Below, in pieces: positions 52,387 through 64,000 of a DNA stretch of 64,000 bases (position 1 is its first letter; every line of letters starts with the position of its first letter). The position numbers and the translations under genes are program-made. The stretch is from Chrysomallon squamiferum (lineage: Eukaryota > Mollusca > Gastropoda > Neomphalida > Peltospiridae). The stretch covers positions 2,519,335-2,583,334 of the forward strand of contig CM022670.1 in assembly GCA_012295275.1 (NCBI GenBank), read 5' to 3'. The notes under the pieces were generated by a model, which was not told where the DNA came from, searched no databases, and was given only the letters and a program-made list of their open reading frames with translations.

Positions 52387-53013
52387 CTGAAAGAAAGAAA
52401 TAAAAATAATTTTAAAACACTTTCGACAGTAAAATTGATGACATTAAACTTATTTCTGGAAAGGTGCTTAGATGACCTTAACATTTACCAAAGCATCATC
52501 ACGCATGTCTCCACATCAAATATTTTTTGTATAAAACAGAAAATAATAATAAACGATTGTAACAGAAATACCATCACTATTATTATTATTATGAGAATTT
52601 TACATAGAATTTTATTATTATTATTATTATTTAAATCATCATCCTAATTGGTAGATTTTAATGTTTTATAAGAATTTGGATTATTATTATTACTGTTGAA
52701 TAATCTGTTTCCGTTATTTATGAAGATTTATGTAGGACAGCTCTTGTGCTAGACAATAAGAAAATGGAAGGGGGCTGGGGTGGGGTTTAATGAGATGATG
52801 ATATAATTCGTGGCCTGTTTGTTTATTAAATTAACTTTGCTCAAACAAGCGGGTTGTGTGTCTTGATTACAGGGGGAGAACATACAAAAATATTCACCAG
52901 CTAAAAGAAAGAAGATGAACGTAATCAAACATCAGAAAGTTCTAGAAGGCGCGGACTATTTGTGCACGTGCTGCTAAAACGTGGCTATTATCGCTTAAAT
53001 TGTTCGATTGACT

Positions 53014-53069
53014 GTCATTTTGTACGTGAAGTAGTTTTGCACATTATACTACTTCACGTATAAAATGAT
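53014..53069. other. near-perfect 20-bp inverted repeat (hairpin)
   Basis: Arm TCATTTTGTACGTGAAGTAG (53015-53034), a 14-nt spacer, and arm CTACTTCACGTATAAAATGA (53049-53068). Nineteen of 20 positions pair, and the exception is a G-U wobble in plus-strand RNA. It sits in a simple-repeat-free part of the intron upstream of exon A. It could be a small RNA precursor, a palindromic factor site or a miniature-element remnant. Confidence 0.85.
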
Positions 53070-53237
53070 TTTACCTATGTGAATTGTCTTCGTCTTCCAT
53101 TTCAAATAAATACATGAGCATTTTCAAAGATCGAAATAGTAATTCCATTTTTTGTTCCTATTGTCTCCTTTTATGTCATTTCGATTTGACCAATCAAATT
53201 AAACCTTTCATGATAACAATACACAGCGATGGTTATG

Positions 53238-53241
<4 letters not shown>

Positions 53242-53282
<41 letters not shown>
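53242..53282. repeat. (TAA)n microsatellite
   Basis: About 13 units. Confidence 0.97.
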
Positions 53283-53284
<2 letters not shown>

Positions 53285-54554
53285 TTGTAACAAGAAAATC
53301 AAAGAAGCAAACAAATAAATGAATAATAACAGTCTGGATATAGAAATGGTGATTTTTCTCTTTTATTGCTCTTATAATTAAAATAAAACAGTTCTGATAA
53401 TTTTGTTAATATTTTATTGATGAATGAAATATTATTTAACAAATTACACATGCACATAAAGTATTTATTTGTTATATGCTTGTATATTATTTATTTATTT
53501 TTTTTATTATTAATTAATTTTTTAAATTTATATACTTGCTTGTTTATACCATATATTTAGAAGGGTTCCAATATAGATAACAGGTTTATTTGTTTGTATG
53601 TTATTTGTTTTCTAAGCGTAATGAAATTATGATAGACAAGCTGTAATGATTTTGTTTTTAGTTTGATTCAACTTTGCCAATTAATTTGCTAATATTATGC
53701 GAAATAAATTAAAATAAAAATCTGCTATGATTTTAATTTCAAATTGCGTACATTTTCATCATATCTTGTTTTATTTCGACATTTTTTTACTCATTTAATT
53801 CATATGTTCCAATTTTTCAAGCATATGTTTATACATATTTGAAAAATTGGATTCTGCGAGTAAGAAATTTTTTATTTTTTTTTTACACACAGTACTAAGC
53901 ATTTTCAAAAGAAAAACGTTGGTTAACTGTTACTTTTTAATTGTTGTGTTGTTGTTATTATTATTTATTTTTTTTATTTATTTATTTATTTATTTATTAT
54001 ATCATTGTGTCTGTCTGTATGTCTGTTGTACTTATACATGCATGTGAGAACTTGCTCATAAATTTATACCCTCATCATTATCTCATAACCATTATTTAAA
54101 ACCCCCAAAAAAAAAAAAAATGTCTGAAAACGTATAGAAGTAGTTACAATAATAATTTCTGACTGGTCAGCCCATCTTTCACTAAGTCGTCTGAACAAAT
54201 AATGGATGTCTTTAAGTATTGCGATTAAGTCCAAATCCTTTAGCGACGCCCCTCGCACCACTTCATCTTAACGCCTATCAAGTTTACGACCACGACGTGC
54301 GAATCTGTTGAATCCCATTCAACAAGTTACGGCAACGTCTTTTTCAAAGAGAAGCTGCTATAAAAATTGAGAAGGTAATGTCGGAATTGTGACAGGCGCA
54401 CGCTAAGATCGAAGTAATTCGCGACGCGGTAATGAAACACGTTTGAGAAAGATCTTTAAGAAGTTTTGTGACGAGAGAGAAACACACACACAAACACATC
54501 CACACACACACATACATTATATACATATTAATAACAATGACAACCACAGTACAT

Positions 54555-54609
54555 CAACAACAACAACCACAACCACAACAATAACAACAACAACAACAAC
54601 AACAACAAC

Positions 54610-54648
<39 letters not shown>

Positions 54649-54745
54649 TAGAAGAAGAAGAAGAAGAAGAACAAAAGAAAAAAGAAAAAAAAAAAAAAAG
54701 AAAAAAAAGAAAAGAAATGAAAAGAAAAGAAAGAAAGAAAACGAA
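54555..54745. repeat. trinucleotide mosaic (CAA)n-(TAA)n-(GAA)n-A-rich
   Basis: CAA units give way to TAA, then to GAA, then to AAAAG/AAAGA units in one continuous stretch. Confidence 0.95.
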
Positions 54746-55163
54746 CAGTAAGCGATCTTCAAAAGCTACAAAGAACATTGTAGGAAATGTGATGTGACGG
54801 GGCATGAAAGATGAAATATGAATTTTCACGGCTTCCACACAAAGGGGTTAGCCAGGTGAAATCGGCAACTGAATTTGACAAACATGCAACTGACAAGACA
54901 GAGAAAAGTTCGCTGAGAAATCGGACACCTTCTCTCAACAGAGGGCTAATTGAATCCGTAATGAATATCAGCATAAAATATTCGTCAATGACAACGTCGG
55001 TGGTAAACGTCGAGTTTAAAATGTTACATATCTCGACAGTCACTTTGGTTCTATTTAGAGCTAGTGGTTTATTTAGCAAAATAATATATACATATATATA
55101 TACATATATTAAAATTATCTTACGTTAACGAGGGTAGCAGAAAGTAGGGACAGGCAGTTAAAA

Positions 55164-55200
<37 letters not shown>

Positions 55201-55474
55201 AAAATAGAAAAAATGAAAAAATATTTTTTTGATTAATATTATTTCTCTAATTTTGATTTATTTATTTATTTATTTATTTTTCTAAAATAATGTTTTTATT
55301 TTTATTTTTATATACTAAAATATATATTGTTTTCTTTATTTATTTTTATTTTCTAAAATAATTTCATTTTCATTCTTTCTTTATTTTTTTCTTGTTTCTC
55401 ATCTTAAAAAACAACAACAAAACAAAGAAAACACGAAAGTTTTTATATATTTATTTATTATAGTTAGCTAGCTA

Positions 55475-55476
<2 letters not shown>

Positions 55477-55531
<55 letters not shown>

Positions 55532-55571
55532 TTATTTTATTTTATTTATTTTTTTTTTTTTTTTTTTTTTT
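55477..55571. repeat. (TTA)n plus T run
   Basis: TTA units to about 55531, then TTTTA units and a T21 run. Confidence 0.95.
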
Positions 55572-55975
55572 AGGGACACAGATATAGAACTGGTAAAGAC
55601 TATATGGATATAACTATTATTATTATATCGAATAATATTAAAATATATATTAAATAAAACGATTAAAAAGGATAATAATTTATGAAAAAAGCAACATGAA
55701 AATAAAAAAAAAGAATCATTCCAAACATAGTTAAACACAATGTTCAGTTGTTTGTTATATCGTGCTTAAAATCCTGAACACGAAAACACGAGTAGTTTTC
55801 AATGATTACACGTCAGCAAAACACAATGGAACCAACAGGCGCTTAGTCCATTTAGAGTTATTATTAAAAAATTTTGTAGCTGTCTACTCTCTTTTTGAAA
55901 ACTCCTTTCCCTCTTTTGTCCTTTTTCATATTTACAAAAGCCACAGTTAATTCTTTTTTAGCGCATCTGTATCTA

Positions 55976-56036
55976 AATAGATGGCGCTCGTGTATCTCAT
56001 AGTTGTCGCTCGTGCATCTGAGATAGATGGCGCTCT
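55976..56036 (+). promoter_or_regulatory. candidate CTCF-like site cluster
   Basis: TAGATGGCGCTC occurs at 55978-55989 and again at 56024-56035. A related GTTGTCGCTCG lies between them, giving three units at 22-24-bp spacing. AGATGGCGCTC fits the AGRKGGCRSYV core of the CTCF consensus, though the flanking upstream half does not fit well. No binding data; inference only. Confidence 0.4.
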
Positions 56037-56413
56037 TCCACTTCAATAGCCATTCTGACATCCGTTTTTGATTTTGTATACAGCCAGCCGAGAAGAAACC
56101 TACTCTGTCACTCGATCTTATAATTGCAGAGGAACGTTTGACACATTTTATTTTAATAGCTTTTTCACATTGTCCCATTCTCGTGTCGTTTCCTCATAAA
56201 ATCCGTCATCAAAGGATCGCTTTGTATGTGATCTGAGCGGCATTCGCTATCTTTTGAATTGAAAACATCGCTGTTAAAAAACTTCGGAGATAACTTTAGT
56301 TAAAACGAGCGTAGGTTTTTAGTGCAAATGCTTATCAGAAACAGATAACGAACATAAGTTTCAAAAAAAAAAAAAAATATGATAGTAATAATATAATAAA
56401 AAGTTTACCAATA

Positions 56414-56447
<34 letters not shown>

Positions 56448-57039
56448 AAAAGACAGACAAAGAAAGAATGAAATGAAGATGAGTACGATACAGAATGAAC
56501 ACTAAATCTAAGTAAATAAAAAATTAAAATAGTAAATAAAAAATTAAAAAAAACGATATCCAAAAAAAAAAAAAAAAAAATTATAAAAAAAATAAAAAAC
56601 CCATCAACGACGGCGACGTGTCGTCAGCAGCAGTAACAACAACAAAATGACGCCAAAAAAAAAATGAAAAGGACCTAATTGAATTCTCAGTTGTTTCCAA
56701 CAAAGGCTGTGAAAGAATAACGCCAGAACTAACAACATTATTACCCTGACTGAACAGAACACAGCTTTGAACTGTAACATTAGTAACTAACTAGGAAGTT
56801 ACCCTCAGTATATTACAGAACAAAAGTACATTTTTTTTTTCAGAAGTTTTCATATCGAAATTAAAACGTCTACTGTAAGAATAACCCTTTGAATCTTCAA
56901 TCTGTGACACTCAGAAAACTTTTTTTTATCAGTCAGCTGTCTTTAAACTTTAAAAAACAAACAAAAACACATCAACGAACTGGACAAAGAAAAAAAAATC
57001 TGAAACGGTCATTGAAAAAAAGAGATCATATTTCCTAGT

Positions 57040-57620
57040 TTTCTAGATATCTCTTACACCTACAAAGTCGATTTCAATAGGTGTTTCTGTCTTTCTTCTC
57101 ATTTTAATCAATTCGCATCGAAACCCCTCTCCGCTGGGTTCAAACCTAGTTTACACACGATTCCGACAAGATGTTGTAGGCTGTTAAACTTTTAACTGCG
57201 AATCTCATTCTATTTAGCTCAATCAGGAAGATATATATATATATATATATATATGTTTTTTTATTTCGTTTCATTCGCCTCCGTGCTGTCTGCGCGTGTT
57301 TTGTTCAGCGGTTGCCGGTTTGTTCAGTATCGGCAGAATCAACAGTTGACACACAGGCGTGAAAACAACAGTGTTTGAGTCGACGACAAAAGAACGAAAA
57401 TTGTAACAAACACCGGCCTTTGAGTCCTTTCCTTTGGCTTGATTCCGTCTCTTAGGCTCGCAGTGTCTGTCGTACCCGGAGTATCACGTTAACTGATTTT
57501 ATTAACCTCTTAAATTAGGTTTGTATTGTTGCGGGTATTAACACCAAGAAAACACAGATCTCATCCCTTTCAGAGTCCATGAGCCTTGCGTGAGACGGCG
57601 TGAGATCCGACGTGAAATAA
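57040..57620. promoter_or_regulatory. CpG-containing block, candidate regulatory region
   Basis: Apart from a short (TA)n at 57233-57254 this is non-repetitive and holds many CpGs, for example TGTCGTACCCGG and GAGACGGCGTGAG. No exon recognised. Confidence 0.3.
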
Positions 57621-57759
57621 ACAGCAGGTAAACTTAATAACAAAAGGTGCATAGGAAACTGTCCTCAGAAAAAAACACACACAAAAAACCCCCCAACAAA
57701 TCCAATTTTTTTTGAAGATACGACTTCTTTTGTATAATGAATAAATGGTAATTTTGAAA

Positions 57760-57795
<36 letters not shown>

Positions 57796-58099
57796 TTATT
57801 ACTATTATTACTATTATTATTATCAGTATTAACATTATCGTTAGTATTATTATTATTATGTTACAAAGGAAATGTATGTATGTTTCTGTGTTCGTTTATT
57901 TACATACTAATATGCGTACGTGCGTGTCAGAGCTATAACAAGTGTATAATGTTAGTCAGTAATTCAAGATGGGGATCAATTAAAGATTTAATCCATTTAT
58001 CAGTAACTGTATCACTGCTGACAAACAGAACACATACAGCAAAAATAATAAACATAACATCAACGACAACAATGTTTATAAGTAAATAACTAAACAAAC

Positions 58100-58275
58100 A
58101 AACAAGCAGGCAAGCAAATAAATAAATAAATAAATAAATAAATACATAAATAAATAAATAAATACATAAATAAATAAATAAATGAATAAGTTGAATAAAT
58201 AAATAAAGCGATAGATAAATAGACAGATAAATAGATAGACAGGTAAATAGATAAATAAATAGACAAATAAACAAA
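58100..58275. repeat. (AAAT)n-type tetranucleotide array
   Basis: AAATAAAT units with TACA, AGAT and ACAG variants. Confidence 0.95.
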
Positions 58276-58639
58276 CACAAACATTTAAAAGAATTGACAG
58301 ATACCCCACACATACATACACAACCTATACTTACGAATATCAATATATATATTATGCAATGATAATATTGAAATTATAGTATAAAGTAACACTCCTTGTA
58401 TTTGTGTATATTTCTGTGTTTGTTTGAGAGTATATGATGTGTATTTACGTACGTGTGTATCGTAGGTGTATCGTATCATAGGTGTATCATAGGTGTATCG
58501 GTGTATACGTTAGTCACTAGTTCAAGACAGGGATCAGTATTGTAATTATACAGTTTGAATTCTTTTATCACGAAGAAAAAACCATATTACACAAACTGTT
58601 TTTATATTTTAAAAATTAAAAGATTAGTCTTAATATAAA

Positions 58640-58815
58640 ATTTATTGGATATTAATACATTTAGACTTCATGCTGCATTTAGTCTTGATCCAATATTTAT
58701 ATTTTATGTAATATTTAGATTAGATATTACGTTTAAATTTGACATAAAATTTTAGAGTTCATGTAACATTTAAACTTGATACGACATTTAAATTTGATAT
58801 AAAGTTAATGTTACA
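58640..58815. repeat. degenerate ~24-bp tandem repeat
   Basis: Imperfect repeats of ACATTTAAACTTGATAT and similar words, about seven copies. AT-rich. Confidence 0.65.
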
Positions 58816-59529
58816 TTTTGATTTGCACCTAGGCCATATAATGATAAATACAAATAACTATTAAAATAACTTTTTCTGAAATTACTGCTGAAACAGTATG
58901 ATGAAAACGGACAAATAAAAGTTAAAACAAAGGAAGCAAGAAAGACGAAAGAAAATAGAAAAATGAAATACGAAAGAATAAAGGAAGGACGAACCGAGAA
59001 AGAATAATATTCACGGAAAAAAAAAAGAGTAGGGAATAAAGCTTCTTAAAAAAAATTAATAATAATAAAAAGACGAAAAAAAACCCCAAAATCCCAAAAC
59101 CAAAAACAAATAACCCCCCCAAAACAACAAGAAAAAAGCAAAAACAACAAAAACAATAAACAACAAGAAAAAAACAAAAACAACAACAATAATAATAATA
59201 ATAATAAAACAAATAAATAAAGAACAAACGAAAGTATGAAAAAGAAATTAAGAAAGAACAAACAGCGGATAAACAAAGCAAGTCAAAAATCATTTTAAAA
59301 AGAATAAATAAAAATAAAAAAATAACAAAAATAAAAAATAACAAAACAAAAGAACGACGGGTAAAAACGTGAATGCGCAGGTGTATATTAAACACCCACT
59401 ATTTATACAGCTAAACCACTTGAAAAATAGTTTTTCTATTGTCTCAGTCAGACTTTCTTATTTTACTCATTTTTTTTTTTTCTTTTTTTCTCTCTCTTTT
59501 TTCTTCTTTTCTATGTTTAAACATCACAG

Positions 59530-59960
59530 CGGAAAAACAAACAGAGCTATTAATCACCGAACAGACGTATCAAATATCCGATCACTGACGGGACTGTTCT
59601 CCGAGAGTGTATCGCCATTGGAGGCGAAACAGTCGAATCAAAGAGTTTACGGAATTTTCCGGTCGGTGGCGAGAGGCGCAGATATATCTGGCGTTTCGTC
59701 ATTACCTGGGTGCCGGATTACGCCGGCCGCCAATTGCGTTAGTGGCTCGGAAATAATGCCAGAGTGACGCACCCGCTCAACCCTGCAGCGAGTTCGTGTG
59801 TTACTGTTCGAAAAAAACACTGGTTAAAAGTCGCTATCAGTTGCAGGCAAGTAAACGAATCCAGGATAAAAGCGAAAAGTTACGAAAGCAACAATGAACG
59901 TTCGAAGCGTACGTGCGTGAAACGGTGTCGCTGTGGCATCGTGGTCCCGATCGCCAACGT
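59530..59960. promoter_or_regulatory. CpG-rich block, candidate regulatory region
   Basis: About 430 bp, strikingly CpG-rich for this window (for example TACGCCGGCCGCC and GTGTCGCTGTGGC). It ends at a (TAA)n run. It is open in frame on the plus strand, but the peptide is not recognised and open frames are expected from CG-rich sequence. Confidence 0.38.
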
Positions 59961-59968
59961 CGTTAGAG

Positions 59969-59970
<2 letters not shown>

Positions 59971-60015
<45 letters not shown>
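59971..60015. repeat. (TAA)n microsatellite
   Basis: About 15 units directly after a CpG-rich block. Confidence 0.97.
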
Positions 60016-60016
<1 letters not shown>

Positions 60017-60180
60017 CAATAAAAACTGCAGTAGAGCGCATAAACACACATTTATAAATAATTCATTTTTATATGTAAATATTTATATATAATTCTGTAA
60101 GTATAAATGCAGACAAACATTATTACATACATACATAAAAACATATACAGATAAATACATACCTATGTACATACGATTAT

Positions 60181-60345
<165 letters not shown>

Positions 60346-60599
60346 CACTGGTAAACTCACAGCGACTAACAGACATTCAATTTCTTTTGTCGTGTACTAA
60401 TCTCGTTTTCATATATTCATAATGATATTAATTATATACCTTTTTTCTTTTTCTTTTTTTTTTTTCTTTTCTTTTTTTTTTTCAAGTCCTTCTTTAATTA
60501 AAAGCCGAGGGAAATAAATTTTCTAATACCATGCAAAACGGTCGTTAAAACCAATGAATAAGAAATATGAAACAGCAGACAGTGAAATTCGTAAATCAT

Positions 60600-61070
60600 C
60601 GAGATGCGATTTCGCACACAACACGAAATAATTGGCAAGCCCATGAATTAATTTTCCTTGCTGATTATGAACTGATATGAAAATAATTGAATTCCGTCAG
60701 AGACACGGGGGACAGGACAGCCGACGTCGTGTTTTATTGCGGAACACACAGACGGCCACTCGGATGGAACATTTATTTTCCGATCCGAGAGACGGTCGAG
60801 TTTGTATTGTTTATTGCAGATTGTAACGAGTAATTTATGATTTGAAAGGTAGTTCTCGTATGCGATGGAGAAAAAGATTACGGTGGTTTGTTCCGTTATA
60901 TGAGTTCGTTAATAGCCTGCCATCCGTCTTCGTATTTTATGATGTTCGAATTAACCGATGATCTTCGAGTTGAAGAAGTCACAGAGGAGATGTATTGGTT
61001 TTGTTTTTAATGTCGTCATAAACCAATTTTGTAAATACCTTTGAAGAAAAACACGATGTAATTGCAACTT
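60600..61070. promoter_or_regulatory. CpG-rich low-repeat block, candidate regulatory region
   Basis: About 470 bp with dense CpGs (GCCGACGTCGTG, CCGATCCGAGAGACGG) mixed with TTTATTG/ATTTATG words. No exon recognised. Confidence 0.38.
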
Positions 61071-61105
61071 CTTTTAGCCATCTCTGGACTTTTTGTTGCA
61101 GTTGA

Positions 61106-61145
<40 letters not shown>

Positions 61146-61897
61146 GTAGATGTATGTATGTATGTATGTATGTGTGAATGTATGTTTCAGATAATATATT
61201 TATATATAATGTGTGCATGCATGTATAATTCGTTTAATCGAAGACAAAAAAAGGCCATTTAATTTAATATGCTTTCCATAACCCTAAATATCTAATTTAC
61301 TTATTGTAAATATGCAGTAAACCAATATCGATTTTTACTACATTATAATGTCCTATTACAAATTAAATATTTTAAAATATCGATTATTGAACCATTTTTG
61401 TTAGTAAATGACCGACGAACGTTTGCTTATTATGACAAAAAATAAATAAATATTAAGTATATATATAAAAAAATCAAACAATAAAAGGAAACAACAATAA
61501 CAACAACAACAACAACAAAACGCCACTAAGAAATGCCCCCCCAAAAAAAAAAAGCCGTTACGATGATATAAAGTGAAGACATTTACGAAATCAAATCCGA
61601 AAAATATCGTTAATTTCCGTATTAGCGATACTCACGGAAATGCACGACTTTTTGCAGTAATATCAATAATAACCCTGCTAATCAAATGATAAAATGTTGT
61701 TTTTTAAGAACTAATATATCTAAAGTAGATTTCCTTCTATGCAAAACACCAACAACAAAAACTTACTATGATAGATTTAATTGATAATATTAATATTTAT
61801 AAATATATATTATGATTTCGATAAAGCAATATCTGTATAAAAAATGATCGCAACAAGTCTATTTGACTTTAGCAGTTTCGAAACAATTATTTCTAGT

Positions 61898-61900
<3 letters not shown>

Positions 61901-61949
<49 letters not shown>
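61901..61949. repeat. (TAA)n microsatellite
   Basis: About 16 units. A (TTA)n run lies at 61108-61147. Confidence 0.97.
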
Positions 61950-63281
61950 TTATGGGAAAAAAAAGAAAAAGGAATAGAAGCATAAACTGTGGTATTATTT
62001 CAACAGGTTCGATATTTATTATAAGCAAACAAAGCAAAACACAGGATGACAAAGTTTAGCAAAGTACAGCCAATATAATACAAACGTAAAACGTAAAATA
62101 AAAATAAAGAAACGAAAAGCAGTGTAAAGTAATCTAGAGTGAACTAAATCAGTAATTTTGGCACCAGTTATAACAACGCATTTATAAATAATTAAAAAAA
62201 GAGAATAAAACAAACATTTATATTTTTTCAAACAGTATTCTGTTATTTTAGTAAACATATTATTTGCTACAGCAGTCCATATTTCAACCAGAATCACAGC
62301 GACAAAAGAGAGAGACAGAGAAAACAACAGTGTTACGCCGTGCATGGGAAGTAACGGTCTATTTAGTTTGTCTGTTTTTGGGTGGCGCAGCTGGCGATTT
62401 TTTTCTTCTTCTTTTTTTTTTACCCCATGTTTTTTTCTCCCTGACCAACCAGTGTCATTTGACCCAAACGCACGTCTTAATTTGACCACCAATCCATTAA
62501 GGCCAAACATATTAAGGCTCTGAAGCTATTATCATCAACAAATATCAATTTGACCAAACATCTTTCACGTATTCTATAGGGATAAGTCCCACTGTCATGT
62601 AGCTAATTTCACAGTGCGTGAGTATACACACAAGCATAACCCCAGCCGCCCTGGGGGTCAAGGGTTGCCGAGGGTGTTGAGGTTAGGCTTGGGACCCGTC
62701 AGGTCACGACCTCTCCCAGACAAAGGTGATGCGATGCATATAACGCAGATAGTATAATGAATTTCCACCTTCAATGGGAATCGCATCCCCTTGACAGTAA
62801 GTCAAGAACCCATTCGTTTTGGGCCGTTCACTGCTTAACGAAGCCAGACAGTGAAAGAATAGAAACAGACAGAGAGAGAGAACAAAAAATATGATTGCTA
62901 GGGCCAATTGTTTAAAAAAAATATGCAGCTTTGAATTGTCTCGTGTATGATATGCGTATGAGGATGTCCCCGCCTAACAAATAAATGAGATATTGTTGTA
63001 TATTCATATCAAATGTTGCACCTGGCATATATTTTCCCACTGGGTCGAATTCTGTTTGTTGATTTATATTCAGTCTGAACAGTCAAATGTCGCAGAAGGA
63101 TTCTCTTATTGTGATTTTTTGTGGGAAATTTCTTTCGTATTTTTTTTTTTTTTTTTAAATAGAATTTACGGACGCAGATCGGAAAATATTTTGAATGAAA
63201 AGGCGAAGAGTGGCGGTTTACAGATACTGTTTCATATTGATTATAAGGAAAAAGAAATGAAAGAACATGAAATGAAATGAA

Positions 63282-63425
63282 ATGAAATAAAATGAAATAA
63301 AACCGAATGAAATAAAATAAAATAAAATAAAATAAAATAAAATAAAATAAAATGAAATAAAACCAAATAAAATAAAAATGAAATAAAATAAAATGCAATA
63401 AAAATAAACTGAAATCAAATGAGAT
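63282..63425. repeat. (AAAAT)n/(AAATG)n pentanucleotide array
   Basis: Repeated AAATG and AAAAT units with ACCGA/ACCAA interruptions. Confidence 0.95.
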
Positions 63426-64000
63426 AAAATAGTGACAGTCTGTTTTTAATGTTTTGTTATATTTATTTCGTTCATTCATTCTTTCTTTCATTTATCCTTC
63501 CGTTCGTCCATTTCTTTCTTTGTGCAATTTATTTTTCTTGTTATTATTATTATACTTTAAACAAAATTCAGTTGTCAAGGACAAATCATTTATTTAAACC
63601 TTAGTACACTTCAACTGCAAATATTTTCTTTTTTTTATCTTTCTTTCTGTCTTTTCTCTTCCTTCCTTCCATTTTGTTTCTTTATTCTTTACTTCCTTCT
63701 TTCACGTCTATCTTTCTTTTGTTCCTTCTTTCGTTTTGCCGTTATTATTATTAATATTATTTTTTTTTTTAACTTTTTTTCCTGCAGTTGCCTTTTTTTT
63801 TTTTTTTTTTTCATTCGTTCTCTTTCTCTCGCTCTTCATATCAATTGACACATTAGGTATGCAACGTTTAAACACGGTGAAAGGTCTCGTGTATATCGAA
63901 TGTACAAACACCGCCTTCATTTAACGACTTTTTAATATTATGTAGAGTTAGCAAGGAGTAAACTTTGTTTGATGGGACGCATGTTTTACTGCGTGTTTGA

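Noticed and set aside
55864-56178. Minus-strand open frame of 104 residues without low-complexity bias
   Set aside because: Looks coding-like at first, but no recognised domain, and it spans the CTCF-like repeated words. Codon use gives no support.
59369-59767. Plus-strand open frame of 132 residues in the CpG-rich block
   Set aside because: The left third is Phe-rich from a T run, and the rest matches nothing I know. CpG-rich sequence has few stops by chance.
62640-62840. GC-richer block as a possible tRNA-derived SINE
   Set aside because: No clear A and B box pair (no GGTTCRANNCC) and no A-rich tail in the right place.

Overview
This is an AT-rich, microsatellite-laden piece of animal nuclear DNA. 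There are no operons, no dense open reading frames and no bacterial or viral gene layout. The only protein-coding gene I can support is a fragment of a dachshund-family (dac/DACH) transcription cofactor, read on the minus strand. Five exons were found by their conserved peptides: ARPGRPPKR just after the DACHbox-N, SVIKER in the linker, and SIETLL / NIQGLLKVAAENAR at the start of the DACHbox-C. All five have AG acceptors and GT donors, and they join in one unbroken reading frame of about 254 codons. Their order on the minus strand is 52386-52265, 40206-40014, 32564-32464, 31620-31492 and 14767-14549.

The gene runs off both ends. The exon(s) encoding the N-terminus and DACHbox-N (Ski/Sno-like domain) must lie beyond position 64000. 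The rest of the DACHbox-C coiled coil and the stop codon must lie to the left of position 1, or were not recognised. The protein differs clearly from the vertebrate DACH1/2 proteins, and the introns are long, AT-rich and full of mono-, di- and trinucleotide runs. This suggests an invertebrate bilaterian. A lophotrochozoan such as a mollusc is my guess, not shown by the sequence.

The rest is intron: at least 11.6 kb upstream of the first visible exon, then 12.1 kb, 7.4 kb, 0.84 kb and 16.7 kb, and at least 14.5 kb downstream of the last. Three kinds of material fill it. (1) Simple repeats: (GT)n, (CA)n, (GA)n, (TAA)n, (TATG)n, long A or T runs, and a compound (TA)n(GA)n that occurs twice. (2) Many degenerate local tandem duplications with 25-175 bp units. 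(3) Stretches of 250-850 bp without simple repeats and with richer base composition. Group 3 contains recognisable transcription-factor-like words and inverted repeats, and these are candidate intronic enhancers of a developmental regulator. CpG dinucleotides are rare over most of the window but become common from about 54 kb rightwards, toward the unseen 5' end of the gene.

The most unusual feature is the 843-bp intron before exon 31492-31620. It is almost wholly an array of degenerate repeats that copy the 3' splice site of that exon, in many units together with the first bases of the exon itself. The exon is symmetric (phase 1-1, 129 nt), so it could be skipped in frame. The next exon is also symmetric, and its donor directly abuts a second minisatellite.
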